In this document: positions 1-6,118 of the stretch, one piece after another
Numbering within the stretch: the first letter of the stretch is position 1
Layout of the letters: every line of letters starts with the position of its first letter
DNA from: Pseudomonadales bacterium
GTDB lineage: Bacteria; Pseudomonadota; Gammaproteobacteria; Pseudomonadales; Azotimanducaceae
Direction: 5' to 3'
Assembly (NCBI GenBank): GCA_028822125.1
Contig: JAPKEK010000148.1
Coordinates: forward strand, 1-6,182
Length of the DNA stretch: 6,182 bases
Translations under genes and position numbers: made by a program
The notes under the pieces: generated by a model
Database searches by the model: none
The model's input: only the letters and a program-made list of their open reading frames with translations
What the model was told of the DNA's origin: nothing

Positions 1-450
1 GCGCTGGACAACACCCTGATAAAACAACTGGTGGTGCGGGATTCCTATCCTGAAGCACAGATATTATCAGACCAAATGCAATCCTATTGGGCTGAGTTCG
101 CCTATACCGGCGACCCAGGTAGGGGCCGTTCGGGCGACTTACCGGCCTGGCAGAGCTGGTCCAATGAACCCGGGGCTGATAAATCCATGATCCTGGATTC
201 TGCCAATGACCAGGGCTTGGGAATGTCCCCTGTTGCCTATAGCGAAACGCTTTTGCTGGACCGGCTAGCCGCTGATAGTCGGTTGAACCCAAGAGAACGA
301 TGCGAGACGCTATTCGCATTGTCCTACGGTGATGGTGATGACCTGTCAGAAGAAGGCTGGAACAATTTCTCGAATGGCGAATGCAGCAAGCTCGATTACA
401 GCAAGCTTATTGAACAGCTCGATGAACGATCAGTCGATAGCGAAAGCTAA
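1..450 (+). CDS. Type B carboxylesterase, C-terminal fragment (5' end outside window)
   Basis: The reading frame is open from base 1 (A-L-D-N-T-L-I-K-Q-L) to the TAA at 448-450, so about 149 C-terminal residues are present and the start lies upstream of the window. The segment S-D-Q-M-Q-S-Y-W-A-E-F-A-Y-T-G-D-P, followed by L-P-A-W-Q-S-W, is the hallmark C-terminal block of the carboxylesterase type B / cholinesterase alpha/beta-hydrolase family (known pattern: M...YW..FA.tGdPN...LP.W). These enzymes hydrolyse carboxylic esters. The nucleophile elbow Ser, the acidic residue and the catalytic His all precede this block, so activity cannot be judged here. Two cysteines in the tail (in R-E-R-C-E and G-E-C-S-K) could form a disulfide in an exported enzyme, but this is inference. 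The gene converges with the cytochrome gene, leaving a 65-base gap. Substrate unknown. Confidence 0.82.
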   Translation, partial: ALDNTLIKQLVVRDSYPEAQILSDQMQSYWAEFAYTGDPGRGRSGDLPAWQSWSNEPGADKSMILDSANDQGLGMSPVAYSETLLLDRLAADSRLNPRERCETLFALSYGDGDDLSEEGWNNFSNGECSKLDYSKLIEQLDERSVDSES

Positions 451-472
451 TTCTGGTCAGCTCACGCAGGTT

Positions 473-486
473 GCCGGCCCCCCGGC
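473..486. terminator. GC-rich hairpin between convergent genes, possible weak terminator
   Basis: GCCGG, a CCCC loop and CCGGC form a perfect 5-bp GC-only stem in the 65-base gap between two convergent stop codons. No T-run follows on either strand, so a classical intrinsic terminator is not shown. The position between convergent genes is the main argument for a role in transcription end. Confidence 0.25.
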
Positions 487-515
487 CCATTCAAAAAGAA
501 ACAGGAACCAGGGTC

Positions 516-1082
516 TTAGACATCACCGTCAGGCCCCATATCCTGCTCAAAGGACTGCCAGTAGAAATTTTCCTTGTTAGGCATCTTCACCAGGGGTAAC
601 GAAGCTTCGTTGACAACCATGGATTCATCTACGATACCATTTAGAAAAAGCAGATAAGCCGTAATAGCATAAACCTGATCATCGCTGAGACTACCTGGAA
701 AATGATAGGGCATGGCGCGTCTGACATAATCGAACACGGTTGTTGCATAAGGCCAGTAGCTACCCAGCGTCATAACAGGTTGCGAGCCGGAAATGCTACC
801 GACGCCACCAGCTAATTGATCATGTAAGCCATTCTTGCCAGCTACGCCATGGCAGGAAACACAATGTACTGCATACAGGGGTTTGCCCTGTACGGCACTA
901 CCGCTACCCCTGGGCAATCCCTGACCATCAGGCAAAATAGCAACATCCAGGGAGGTTAAGTCAGACTCCAGCAACGTTCGACCTAACCCGGGTGTTGTCG
1001 CCGCCAGCCCGGCTGAGCCAATCAAAAGCAGCCCTATCAGGCTTATTACAGAAATATTCTTATACGAAATACTCTTATACAT
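516..1082 (-). CDS. soxD: Mono-heme cytochrome c subunit of a SoxCD-type sulfite/sulfane dehydrogenase
   Basis: This is a 188-residue secreted c-type cytochrome. Residues 1-28 look like a Sec signal peptide (M-Y-K-S start, hydrophobic I-S-L-I-G-L-L-L-I-G core, G-L-A-A end). One heme site, C74-V-S-C77-H78, is followed by G-K-N-G, and the likely axial Met is M124 in R-R-A-M-P-Y. The helix S-D-D-Q-V-Y-A-I-T-A-Y-L-L-F-L-N is typical of the C-terminal helix of class I cytochromes. It lies directly downstream of soxC, so it probably accepts electrons from the Mo enzyme in the periplasm. Paracoccus-type SoxD is a larger di-heme protein; this one is a short single-heme form. An ATG six bases upstream (1088) is in frame, but GAGGA abuts it, whereas GAGGA sits 6 bases before the ATG at 1082, so the latter is chosen. 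The symbol rests on the soxC neighbour; 'sulfite dehydrogenase cytochrome subunit' is equally fair. Confidence 0.85.
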   Translation of the reverse strand: MYKSISYKNISVISLIGLLLIGSAGLAATTPGLGRTLLESDLTSLDVAILPDGQGLPRGSGSAVQGKPLYAVHCVSCHGVAGKNGLHDQLAGGVGSISGSQPVMTLGSYWPYATTVFDYVRRAMPYHFPGSLSDDQVYAITAYLLFLNGIVDESMVVNEASLPLVKMPNKENFYWQSFEQDMGPDGDV

Positions 1083-2331
1083 AGACATTCCTCACAGCAC
1101 CTTTGGCATCAACCTGCCAGGCCTGTATGCCGTTGTAATGATAAAAACTACCCGGTGCCCGGCCCTTCAAAACCGCGGTTCTTGTGGGCTGGACCTGGCC
1201 AGCCTCATCAGTTGCCCGGGATAACAATACAGAGCGCTGTCCCTGCCAGCGCCAGGCTGCTCGAAACCGTGACAGGCTCTTCGGCATTGGCTCGGCGTCA
1301 AGATGCGCCTCCGCCCAGGTCCTGCCAGCATCAGTGGAGACTTCAACGCGTTTGATACGACCGGCTCCACTCCAGGCAATTCCCGAAATCTGATAGAGCC
1401 CCTTGGCTGCCAAATCAAGGCCGGGTGAAGGGCTGGTAATCAGGGATTTAACGCCCATTTCAAAGGTGAATAACTCAGCCCTACCGTCTTCTCCCAGATC
1501 GGAATATTTAGACGTCTCATCCTTGGTCATGGCGGGCTGATCGGTCACCTGCAGCGTTTTCAGCCATTTGACCGAAGCATTGCCTTCCCAACCCGGCAGG
1601 AACAGGCGCATCGGATAGCCATTGCCAGGCCTTAACCGTTCACCATTTTGATACAGCGCAACAATAGCATCGTCGTAAATTTTTGAAAGCGGGATACTTC
1701 GACTCATGCCGGCCGCATCTGCGCCGCTGGCTATTATCCATTTACCAGACGGCTTAACGCCGGCTTCTTCCAGTAATAAAGCCAGCGGCACGCCAGACCA
1801 CTCACTGCCTGAAACCAGGCCGTGTAGCACCGAACAGCTGGCATCAAAAGGAGAAGGCGCGATCATGGCAGCGCTGTTACCCGAACATTCCAGGAACTGG
1901 ATGCTTGATACCAGGGGATAACGACATAGATCTGCCGCCGAAAAAGATAAGGGCCGCTGCACCTCGCCAAAAACAGCCAGCCGATGTTGTTCAGGGTCAA
2001 TCTCAGGAATACCACTGTGATGCCTTTCAAAATGAAGTCTGCTCGGTGTGATAATCCCTTCAAGGTGTTCCAAGGGACTTCGTGACGCACCCGAACCGGT
2101 CGTGCCAGGTCTCGATACAGGCAGTCTTTTTACGTGGTTTTCGTATCTGGAGGGTACTCCTGCCTCAGACATGCCCTTGCCAGGCGCTTTCATCCAGGTC
2201 GGTCTGTCCTCAGCGGAACTTTGCGCCGTCAATAGCGCCGTCCCAGCCAGCGCACCGGCCTTAAGAAAGAATCTCCGGTGTAACAGCCCATTATCGGCAG
2301 CCGCCATAGAGTCAGTCTGCTGTTTTGACAT
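1075..2331 (-). CDS. soxC: SoxC-family molybdenum sulfite/sulfane dehydrogenase, Tat-exported
   Basis: This 418-residue protein is collinear with SoxC along its length. It begins with a twin-arginine signal (H-R19-R20-F-F-L-K, hydrophobic A-G-A-L-A-G-T-A-L-L, likely cut after S-S-A at about 40), so the folded cofactor-loaded enzyme goes to the periplasm. The sulfite-oxidase fold follows: S-G-A-S-R-S-P-L-E-H-L and H100-F-E-R-H-H in the Mo-cofactor region, F-L-E-C149-S-G-N with the Cys expected to ligate Mo, and G-Y-P-M-R-L-F-L-P-G-W-E-G (238-250) plus S-V-K-W-L. The C-terminal dimerisation domain has F-T-F-E-M-G-V-K-S-L-I-T, S-R-A-T-D-E-A-G-Q-V-Q-P and Y-H-Y-N-G-I-Q-A-W. The family oxidises sulfite, or with other Sox proteins carrier-bound sulfane sulfur. 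No soxXYZAB is seen here. An in-frame ATG at 2352 lacks a ribosome site, while AAAGGA lies 7 bases before the ATG at 2331, so the latter is chosen. The 3' end overlaps soxD by 8 bases. Confidence 0.92.
   Translation of the reverse strand: MSKQQTDSMAAADNGLLHRRFFLKAGALAGTALLTAQSSAEDRPTWMKAPGKGMSEAGVPSRYENHVKRLPVSRPGTTGSGASRSPLEHLEGIITPSRLHFERHHSGIPEIDPEQHRLAVFGEVQRPLSFSAADLCRYPLVSSIQFLECSGNSAAMIAPSPFDASCSVLHGLVSGSEWSGVPLALLLEEAGVKPSGKWIIASGADAAGMSRSIPLSKIYDDAIVALYQNGERLRPGNGYPMRLFLPGWEGNASVKWLKTLQVTDQPAMTKDETSKYSDLGEDGRAELFTFEMGVKSLITSPSPGLDLAAKGLYQISGIAWSGAGRIKRVEVSTDAGRTWAEAHLDAEPMPKSLSRFRAAWRWQGQRSVLLSRATDEAGQVQPTRTAVLKGRAPGSFYHYNGIQAWQVDAKGAVRNVYV
1089..1093 (-). promoter_or_regulatory. Ribosome binding site inside the soxC end, decides the soxD start
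   Basis: GAGGA on the minus strand lies inside the last codons of soxC, 6 bases before the ATG at 1082 and directly against the ATG at 1088. This favours the second ATG and an 8-base overlap with soxC, the usual layout for translationally coupled subunits. Confidence 0.6.
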
Positions 2332-2338
2332 AATAGTT

Positions 2339-2344
2339 TCCTTT
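2339..2344 (-). promoter_or_regulatory. Ribosome binding site that decides the soxC start
   Basis: AAAGGA on the minus strand ends 7 bases before the ATG at 2331. The upstream in-frame ATG at 2352 is preceded by ATAAACCAGCTA, which has no purine-rich ribosome site. Confidence 0.6.
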
Positions 2345-2359
2345 ACGGTCATTAGCTGG

Positions 2360-2399
2360 TTTATACATCATTAGTCTTCAACCCTGAGGGTCTTGTCAA
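2360..2399 (-). promoter_or_regulatory. Candidate soxCD promoter with palindrome between the boxes
   Basis: On the minus strand a perfect TTGACA (2399-2394) is followed 18 bases later by ACTAAT (2375-2370), or 20 bases later by TAATGA; a separate TATAAA lies at 2365-2360. An 11-bp perfect palindrome, ACCCT-C-AGGGT (2391-2381), sits between the -35 and the -10 candidates. The -35 is strong; the -10 assignment is ambiguous. It is the best promoter candidate in the 208-base gap upstream of soxC. The rest of the gap (2400-2539) shows no gene and no clear terminator for the MaoC-like gene. Confidence 0.4.
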
Positions 2400-2539
2400 G
2401 CCTCACCATCACTGGAAACACTCAGGACTGGCCCTATTGGCATCACGCTTTTGAACCCCGGTTACGGCACGCTGCGGCGATGCTCTGCGCGGTCTTGCTG
2501 ATCACTACGGCTTTACAGCGAGTTCGTTTAGCAGCTTTT

Positions 2540-3358
2540 TCAGGCCAGGTATTCTATTCTGGCTTCCGTTAGTACCTTGTTATCCCTGCACAAACACATT
2601 GCTGTCCAGGTGACTACATCCAAGGAATCATACTTGACGCTGAGAGAGTCATCCCAAAAGATCGGCCGACGGAAATAAATGTCCAGATCAAACGAAACAG
2701 GCGCGAACCGCCTCCACAATGCCGATGATAGAAAATGGACCCCCATTCCCCCACCAATGATGGGGGCCCGGAAACCGGCCTTATTGGCTGCTTTCATCTC
2801 GTAATGGATGCTGTTTCCTTCCTGGCTATAGGCCTTTACCGCTGCGGGAGTCAACTTATAATTTTCCTCATGACTTAACGCTGACAGATCCTCAATAACC
2901 GGTGGGGGTCGCTGCCCGGCGCCTTTCAGACCGGCCTTGCCAGGATGCGGTTTCAGAGACCGCCTTGGCGCTGAAATTGCGCGGCGACCGTCTTCATCTT
3001 CAAACCAGACTTCAGTATCGATAGCCAGGCCTCTGGGAACTTCGGTCACGGCCTTAATGTAGCCTTTGCCTGTGAGTTCCTCTCCCAGTTCAACCGGTCG
3101 GTGCTGGATCAGGCGCTGCAACATATTGACATTACCCTGGGCACTGATTCCACTATTGATGCCGACGTGAATACCTGCGCCGATATAAAAAGCCGCATCC
3201 ACAAAACCATTGAATACAGCCCCGTCTATGCCGCAGGCAGCGAGTTTCCTATCCTGATCCTCCTGGCTAAGGAGATAAGTTTCCGGCTCAAAGGTTAAAC
3301 CTGGTCTGGGCTCCTGCCGGGGTCTGTCTAAATCCGCCACGTCGATTACTCGTTCCAC
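2540..3358 (-). CDS. MaoC-like double-hotdog protein, probable CoA-thioester hydratase relative (start uncertain)
   Basis: From the GTG at 3358 the protein is 272 residues, a common size for two fused hotdog domains. The N-terminal half (about 20-135) holds G-I-N-S-G-I-S-A-Q-G-N-V-N and an R-P-V-E-L-G-E-E-L segment. The C-terminal half (about 165-272) holds the MaoC/hydratase-2 signature Y-S-Q-E180-G-N182-S-I-H185, then A-G-F-R-A-P-I-I-G-G-G-M and F-R-R-P-I-F-W-D-D-S-L-S-V. MaoC enzymes hydrate or dehydrate acyl-CoA thioesters; the usual catalytic Asp of the D-x-N-P-x-H motif is Glu here, so the exact activity is open. The frame continues upstream to a TTG at 3466, but that extension does not resemble a hotdog domain. 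A second GTG at 3340 has only a weak GAG ribosome site. The gene is divergent from the transporter; the 208-base gap to soxC suggests a separate unit. Confidence 0.72.
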   Translation of the reverse strand: MERVIDVADLDRPRQEPRPGLTFEPETYLLSQEDQDRKLAACGIDGAVFNGFVDAAFYIGAGIHVGINSGISAQGNVNMLQRLIQHRPVELGEELTGKGYIKAVTEVPRGLAIDTEVWFEDEDGRRAISAPRRSLKPHPGKAGLKGAGQRPPPVIEDLSALSHEENYKLTPAAVKAYSQEGNSIHYEMKAANKAGFRAPIIGGGMGVHFLSSALWRRFAPVSFDLDIYFRRPIFWDDSLSVKYDSLDVVTWTAMCLCRDNKVLTEARIEYLA

Positions 3359-3610
3359 AGCTGTAATGAAAATTGACCCTATCGAATTCCAGGCGACTAG
3401 TCCAATGGTCACCGTACCAATTAACCCGCTGCAACGCGCTGCCAAACAACCTGGCGCGGCTAACAAGCAGGCAGGCCATGGCGCCCGGGATGCTTAACCC
3501 TAATGTAGATGCTATAGTTAATACTGTCTGGCAACCCTTCCTGGTAATCAACACGGTTAAACGGAATTTACCCCTTGGATCACTCTGATTGGCGGCGATG
3601 TAATTATTAA

Positions 3611-3635
3611 CCACTTCGGTATAACGACCAAGTGG
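3611..3635 (+). promoter_or_regulatory. Interrupted inverted repeat upstream of the BCCT gene (operator or leader hairpin)
   Basis: CCACTT (3611-3616) pairs with AAGTGG (3630-3635), and inside it GGT (3618-3620) pairs with ACC (3627-3629). Only one unpaired C (3617) and a 6-base loop, ATAACG, remain. This gives a 9-bp arm ending 49 bases before the transporter ATG. It could be a dimeric-repressor operator or a 5'-leader hairpin; the sequence alone does not decide. Confidence 0.35.
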
Positions 3636-3671
3636 CGTTGAAAGGCCAAGACTAAACACAAACTTCGGATT

Positions 3672-3678
3672 GAAGGGG
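3672..3678 (+). promoter_or_regulatory. Strong ribosome binding site, decides the BCCT start
   Basis: GAAGGGG lies 6 bases before the ATG at 3685. An in-frame TTG at 3670 overlaps this site and can be dismissed as a start. Confidence 0.7.
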
Positions 3679-3684
3679 ATCAGC

Positions 3685-5265
3685 ATGCCTGGCCAAGCAC
3701 ATAGTATAAACAAGACCGGCAAAGCTCATCTGGATAAACGCGTTTTTTTTATATCTTTGCTTACCGTGCTGCTGGTAAGTATTCTAATGACCTCGTTCCC
3801 GGAAATCGCTGCTGACTATGCCCAGAGATCCATGAAATGGATTACCCGGCACTTCGGCTGGTTTTATCTCCTGGTCGGCACGATGCCGCTAATCTTCTGC
3901 GGCTGGCTTGCTTTCGGGCGCTATGGACAAATCAAGTTTGGCGAACTGGAAGAAGCACCCGAGTACTCGACAATCAGTTGGGTTGGTATGATGTTTACCG
4001 CCAGTATGGGTGCCAGCTTGATAGCCTGGGGTTTTGCAGAACCCATTTTCTATATTGAAACACCGCCATTGGGTATTCTGCCTAATAGCACAGAGGCATT
4101 TGAGTGGGCCCACGTTTATCCGATTTTCCATTGGGGGTTCACACCCTGGGCAATTTATTGTCTACCCACCATTCCCATCGCCTACATGCTGTTTATTCAC
4201 AAAACCGCCAGCCTCAAAATCAGCGATTCCTGCGAAGCCCTGTTACCGAACAAAAAACATTCACTTTCGTGGACAATACTGGATATTTTTGTCGTCCTCG
4301 GGGTCGTTGGCGGGGTAGCCACATCTCTGGGCTTCGGCGTGCCTTTAGTCACTTCTCTGGCGGTCAAACTACTGGGTGTTGAAGACAATCTGACCACTAA
4401 TATCTGGGTCATTGTTACCTGGACTGCTTTATTTGGAACCAGTGCTTATCTGGGTCTGAAAAGAGGTATTAAATTACTGGCCGATATCAATATAGGGCTG
4501 ATGTTTCTGGTAATGGCTTTCATTCTGATTGCTGGCCCGACGCTCTATCTGCTGGATATAACCACCAATAGTATTGGCCTTTTCTTCAACAATTTCCTGC
4601 GCATGACCTTCTGGACAGACCCCATCGAGAAAGGAGGCTTTCCAGAAGCCTGGACTATTTTTTACTGGGCCTGGTGGATTGCCTATGCGCCGATGATGGG
4701 TTTGTTTTTTGCTCGTATTTCACGCGGACGTACCATAAGAAATGTTGTCCTTGGAATTATAGGATTCGGTAGCCTTGGCACTTTCTTATTTCTGAGCCTG
4801 GCTGGTGGCTATGTGCTGTATTTGCAGGGAAATGGACTCCTCGATGCTGCTGAAATAATGCGCACGCAAGGCATGGCGCCACTGGTCGCAGAAGTTATTA
4901 GCCAGTTGCCTTCACCAACCCTGATTCTGACTATTGTTACTGTTTTATCGGTCATATTTTATGCAACTACTTTTGATTCTGCCGCCTACATTCTGGCTAG
5001 CATCTGTACCAGAGAACTGCCTAGCCATGAAGAACCTGATCGACTGAACCGAGTCGCTTGGGCTTTAGGTCTGGGTACAATGGCCATAGGCTTAATGGCC
5101 GCAGGTGGTTTTGAAACCGTAAAAGCGATGACCGTGGTGTCATCACTTCCCATTATCCCGGTTGTATTTATGATGTGCTATACCCTGGTCACCTGGTTGC
5201 ACAAAGATTTCCCCCAGTTATCCTCGCTGCCCGTCATCGTTAAACAAAGCGCACGCAGAGGGTGA
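3685..5265 (+). CDS. BCCT-family transporter, CaiT-like (carnitine/betaine/choline type)
   Basis: This 526-residue inner-membrane protein has about 12 hydrophobic segments (first about 20-37, last about 485-505) and short tails, without the long regulatory C-terminus of BetP. BCCT hallmarks are complete: W-G-F-A-E-P (115-120), F-H-W150-G-F-T-P-W155 (148-155), A-T-S-L-G-F-G-V (212-219), F-Y-W-A-W330-W331 (326-331) and A-R-I-S-R-G-R-T (343-350). The family moves trimethylammonium compounds. Against E. coli CaiT recalled from memory, the segment 261-331 aligns without gaps (shared T-D-P-I-x-K-G-G-F-P), and the substrate Trp residues match. CaiT's M331 equivalent is kept (M338), but the R262 equivalent is N269, and F425/T428/T429 match BetP's Na2-site residues. 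The start is fixed by GAAGGGG 6 bases upstream. It is divergent from the MaoC-like gene; substrate and coupling ion are not proven. Confidence 0.93.
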   Translation: MPGQAHSINKTGKAHLDKRVFFISLLTVLLVSILMTSFPEIAADYAQRSMKWITRHFGWFYLLVGTMPLIFCGWLAFGRYGQIKFGELEEAPEYSTISWVGMMFTASMGASLIAWGFAEPIFYIETPPLGILPNSTEAFEWAHVYPIFHWGFTPWAIYCLPTIPIAYMLFIHKTASLKISDSCEALLPNKKHSLSWTILDIFVVLGVVGGVATSLGFGVPLVTSLAVKLLGVEDNLTTNIWVIVTWTALFGTSAYLGLKRGIKLLADINIGLMFLVMAFILIAGPTLYLLDITTNSIGLFFNNFLRMTFWTDPIEKGGFPEAWTIFYWAWWIAYAPMMGLFFARISRGRTIRNVVLGIIGFGSLGTFLFLSLAGGYVLYLQGNGLLDAAEIMRTQGMAPLVAEVISQLPSPTLILTIVTVLSVIFYATTFDSAAYILASICTRELPSHEEPDRLNRVAWALGLGTMAIGLMAAGGFETVKAMTVVSSLPIIPVVFMMCYTLVTWLHKDFPQLSSLPVIVKQSARRG

Positions 5266-5333
5266 TGGCTATTTCCCGCCGGGTGTCCTAAATGGATAAA
5301 AGCTAAGTCTCGCAGTAAAATTCAGGCTCCTAG

Positions 5334-5343
5334 GGTGATCACC
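5334..5343. repeat. Perfect 10-bp palindrome downstream of the BCCT gene
   Basis: GGTGATCACC is an exact palindrome 69 bases after the transporter stop. With no loop it is a DNA dyad rather than a hairpin, and no T-run follows. It may be a protein site or chance. Confidence 0.25.
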
Positions 5344-5357
5344 ACTTTGCATCACTA

Positions 5358-5389
5358 TTGCCTATAAATATCGGCAAGTTCGAGTTGCC
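5358..5389. repeat. Three alternating complementary 5-mers (TTGCC / GGCAA / TTGCC)
   Basis: TTGCC (5358-5362), GGCAA (5373-5377) and TTGCC (5385-5389) let the middle block pair with either side. The left pairing also has inner ATA/TAT symmetry; the right pairing makes a 5-bp stem with a 7-base loop, GTTCGAG. It lies between the transporter stop and the pseudogene stop and could act as a weak convergent terminator region. The remainder of 5266-5393 shows nothing else. Confidence 0.25.
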
Positions 5390-5393
5390 TGGG

Positions 5394-6118
5394 CTACTGT
5401 TCTGCATGATAGCGCCTACAGACAAAGCCTGTTTTATCCTGAGCGCTACGATGATTGCCAACCACAACCACTTGTTTGGCCTCTACCAGCTCCGGTACAT
5501 TAGTCTGCTTCACTGTTCCTGCCGCAGCAAGTGACGCCGGAAACATCAAGAGCACAGCTATGGGTGTAACCAACACTGACATCAATGGGGCGTACAGCAC
5601 TTAAATTAGGCCTGTCGATATTGATCGTCACCTCAGCATTTAAGGCTGTTAGAATCAATGGCGGAGGGGATTTAGTTTCCAGCACTCACTGCAGAGGGGT
5701 GTTTGAATATTGGCACAGCCAACTGAGGTGTGATTACCTCCCCAACAAATAACCCGGTCATCATGAATAAGATGTAATCGAATCCAATGCTGATGACCTA
5801 GAGACTTGCAAGCTCAGGGACATCCAACATACCCTTGTCGTCTGTACCCCAGTCGGAAACCTGGTAATTGTTGTAATCATCTGTTAATACACAATCATTA
5901 TCGAGTAATCCAGCACTTACCTGAAGAACATTGGCTAAAACTGCAATAGTGGTCTGCCCGAATGGATTTTGGCCGGCACATAAAATATCCTTATTGTCGA
6001 TGCGACAGGTGTGCGTACCGCCATTACTAATCTCAATCACAGCAGCAAATCCTGAACAAGCCTATAACACCAACAATACCCACAATACGCGAAAGATCTT
6101 GATCGTGATGTTATCCAT
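5394..6118 (-). pseudogene. Degraded RCC1-repeat lipoprotein-like gene
   Basis: Read on the minus strand from the ATG at 6118, the frame gives M-D-N-I-T-I-K-I-F-R-V-L-W-V-L-L-V-L, a TAG (6064-6062), then A-C-S-G-F-A-A: a lipoprotein-type signal with the stop inside the lipobox. RCC1-type repeats follow: G-G-T-H-T-C-R-I-D-N-K-D-I-L-C-A-G-Q-N, then V-S-A-G...D-W-G-T-D-D-K-G...V-P-E-L, then a second TAG (near 5800) in place of a residue before V-I-S-I-G-F-D-Y. The frame then shifts (near 5778) to D-D-R-V-I-C-W-G-G-N-H, shifts again (near 5690) to a stretch ending V-G-Y-T-H-S-C-A-L-D-V-S-G-V-T-C-C-G-R-N, and a third time (near 5502) to N-V-P-E-L-V-E and G-F-V-C. It ends at TAG 5396-5394. RCC1 repeats normally build a beta-propeller; this copy, about 240 codons, is broken at least five times. 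Sequencing error could explain some lesions but hardly all. Confidence 0.72.

Larger units (their letters stand above)
3359..3684. other. Gene-free divergent intergenic region
   Basis: About 326 bases lie between the MaoC-like gene (minus) and the transporter (plus). No reading frame here resembles a known protein; the minus-strand frame crossing it runs antisense to the transporter start and out of frame with the MaoC-like gene. Candidate elements are a TATAGT at 3513-3518 on the plus strand without a good -35, TTAACCC repeated at 3421-3427 and 3494-3500, and the dyad at 3611-3635. No clear sigma-70 promoter can be named for either gene. Confidence 0.5.

Noticed and set aside
329..580. Plus-strand open frame of 83 codons
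   Set aside because: It lies out of frame within the carboxylesterase end and runs into the cytochrome gene antisense; no features of its own.
1083..1088. Upstream ATG (1088) as the start of the cytochrome gene
   Set aside because: The GAGGA ribosome site directly abuts it, leaving no spacing, while the ATG at 1082 has ideal spacing.
2447..2462. Minus-strand GGGGTTCAAAA resembling a tRNA T-loop
   Set aside because: The flanks do not pair to form a T-arm and no anticodon or D arm is found next to it.
3513..3518. TATAGT as a -10 box for the transporter
   Set aside because: No matching -35 at 16-18 bases upstream (TGCTTA region only), and it lies 167 bases before the start codon.
3288..3722. 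Minus-strand open frame of 144 codons across the divergent spacer and the transporter start
   Set aside because: It overlaps the well-supported BCCT start antisense and the MaoC-like gene in another frame, shows no recognisable domain and has no ribosome site.
3743..3750. Run of eight T in the transporter 5' coding region, possible slippage or phase-variation site
   Set aside because: It simply encodes the end of Val and Phe-Phe at the start of the first membrane segment, the frame is intact, and a single 8-T run is weak evidence.
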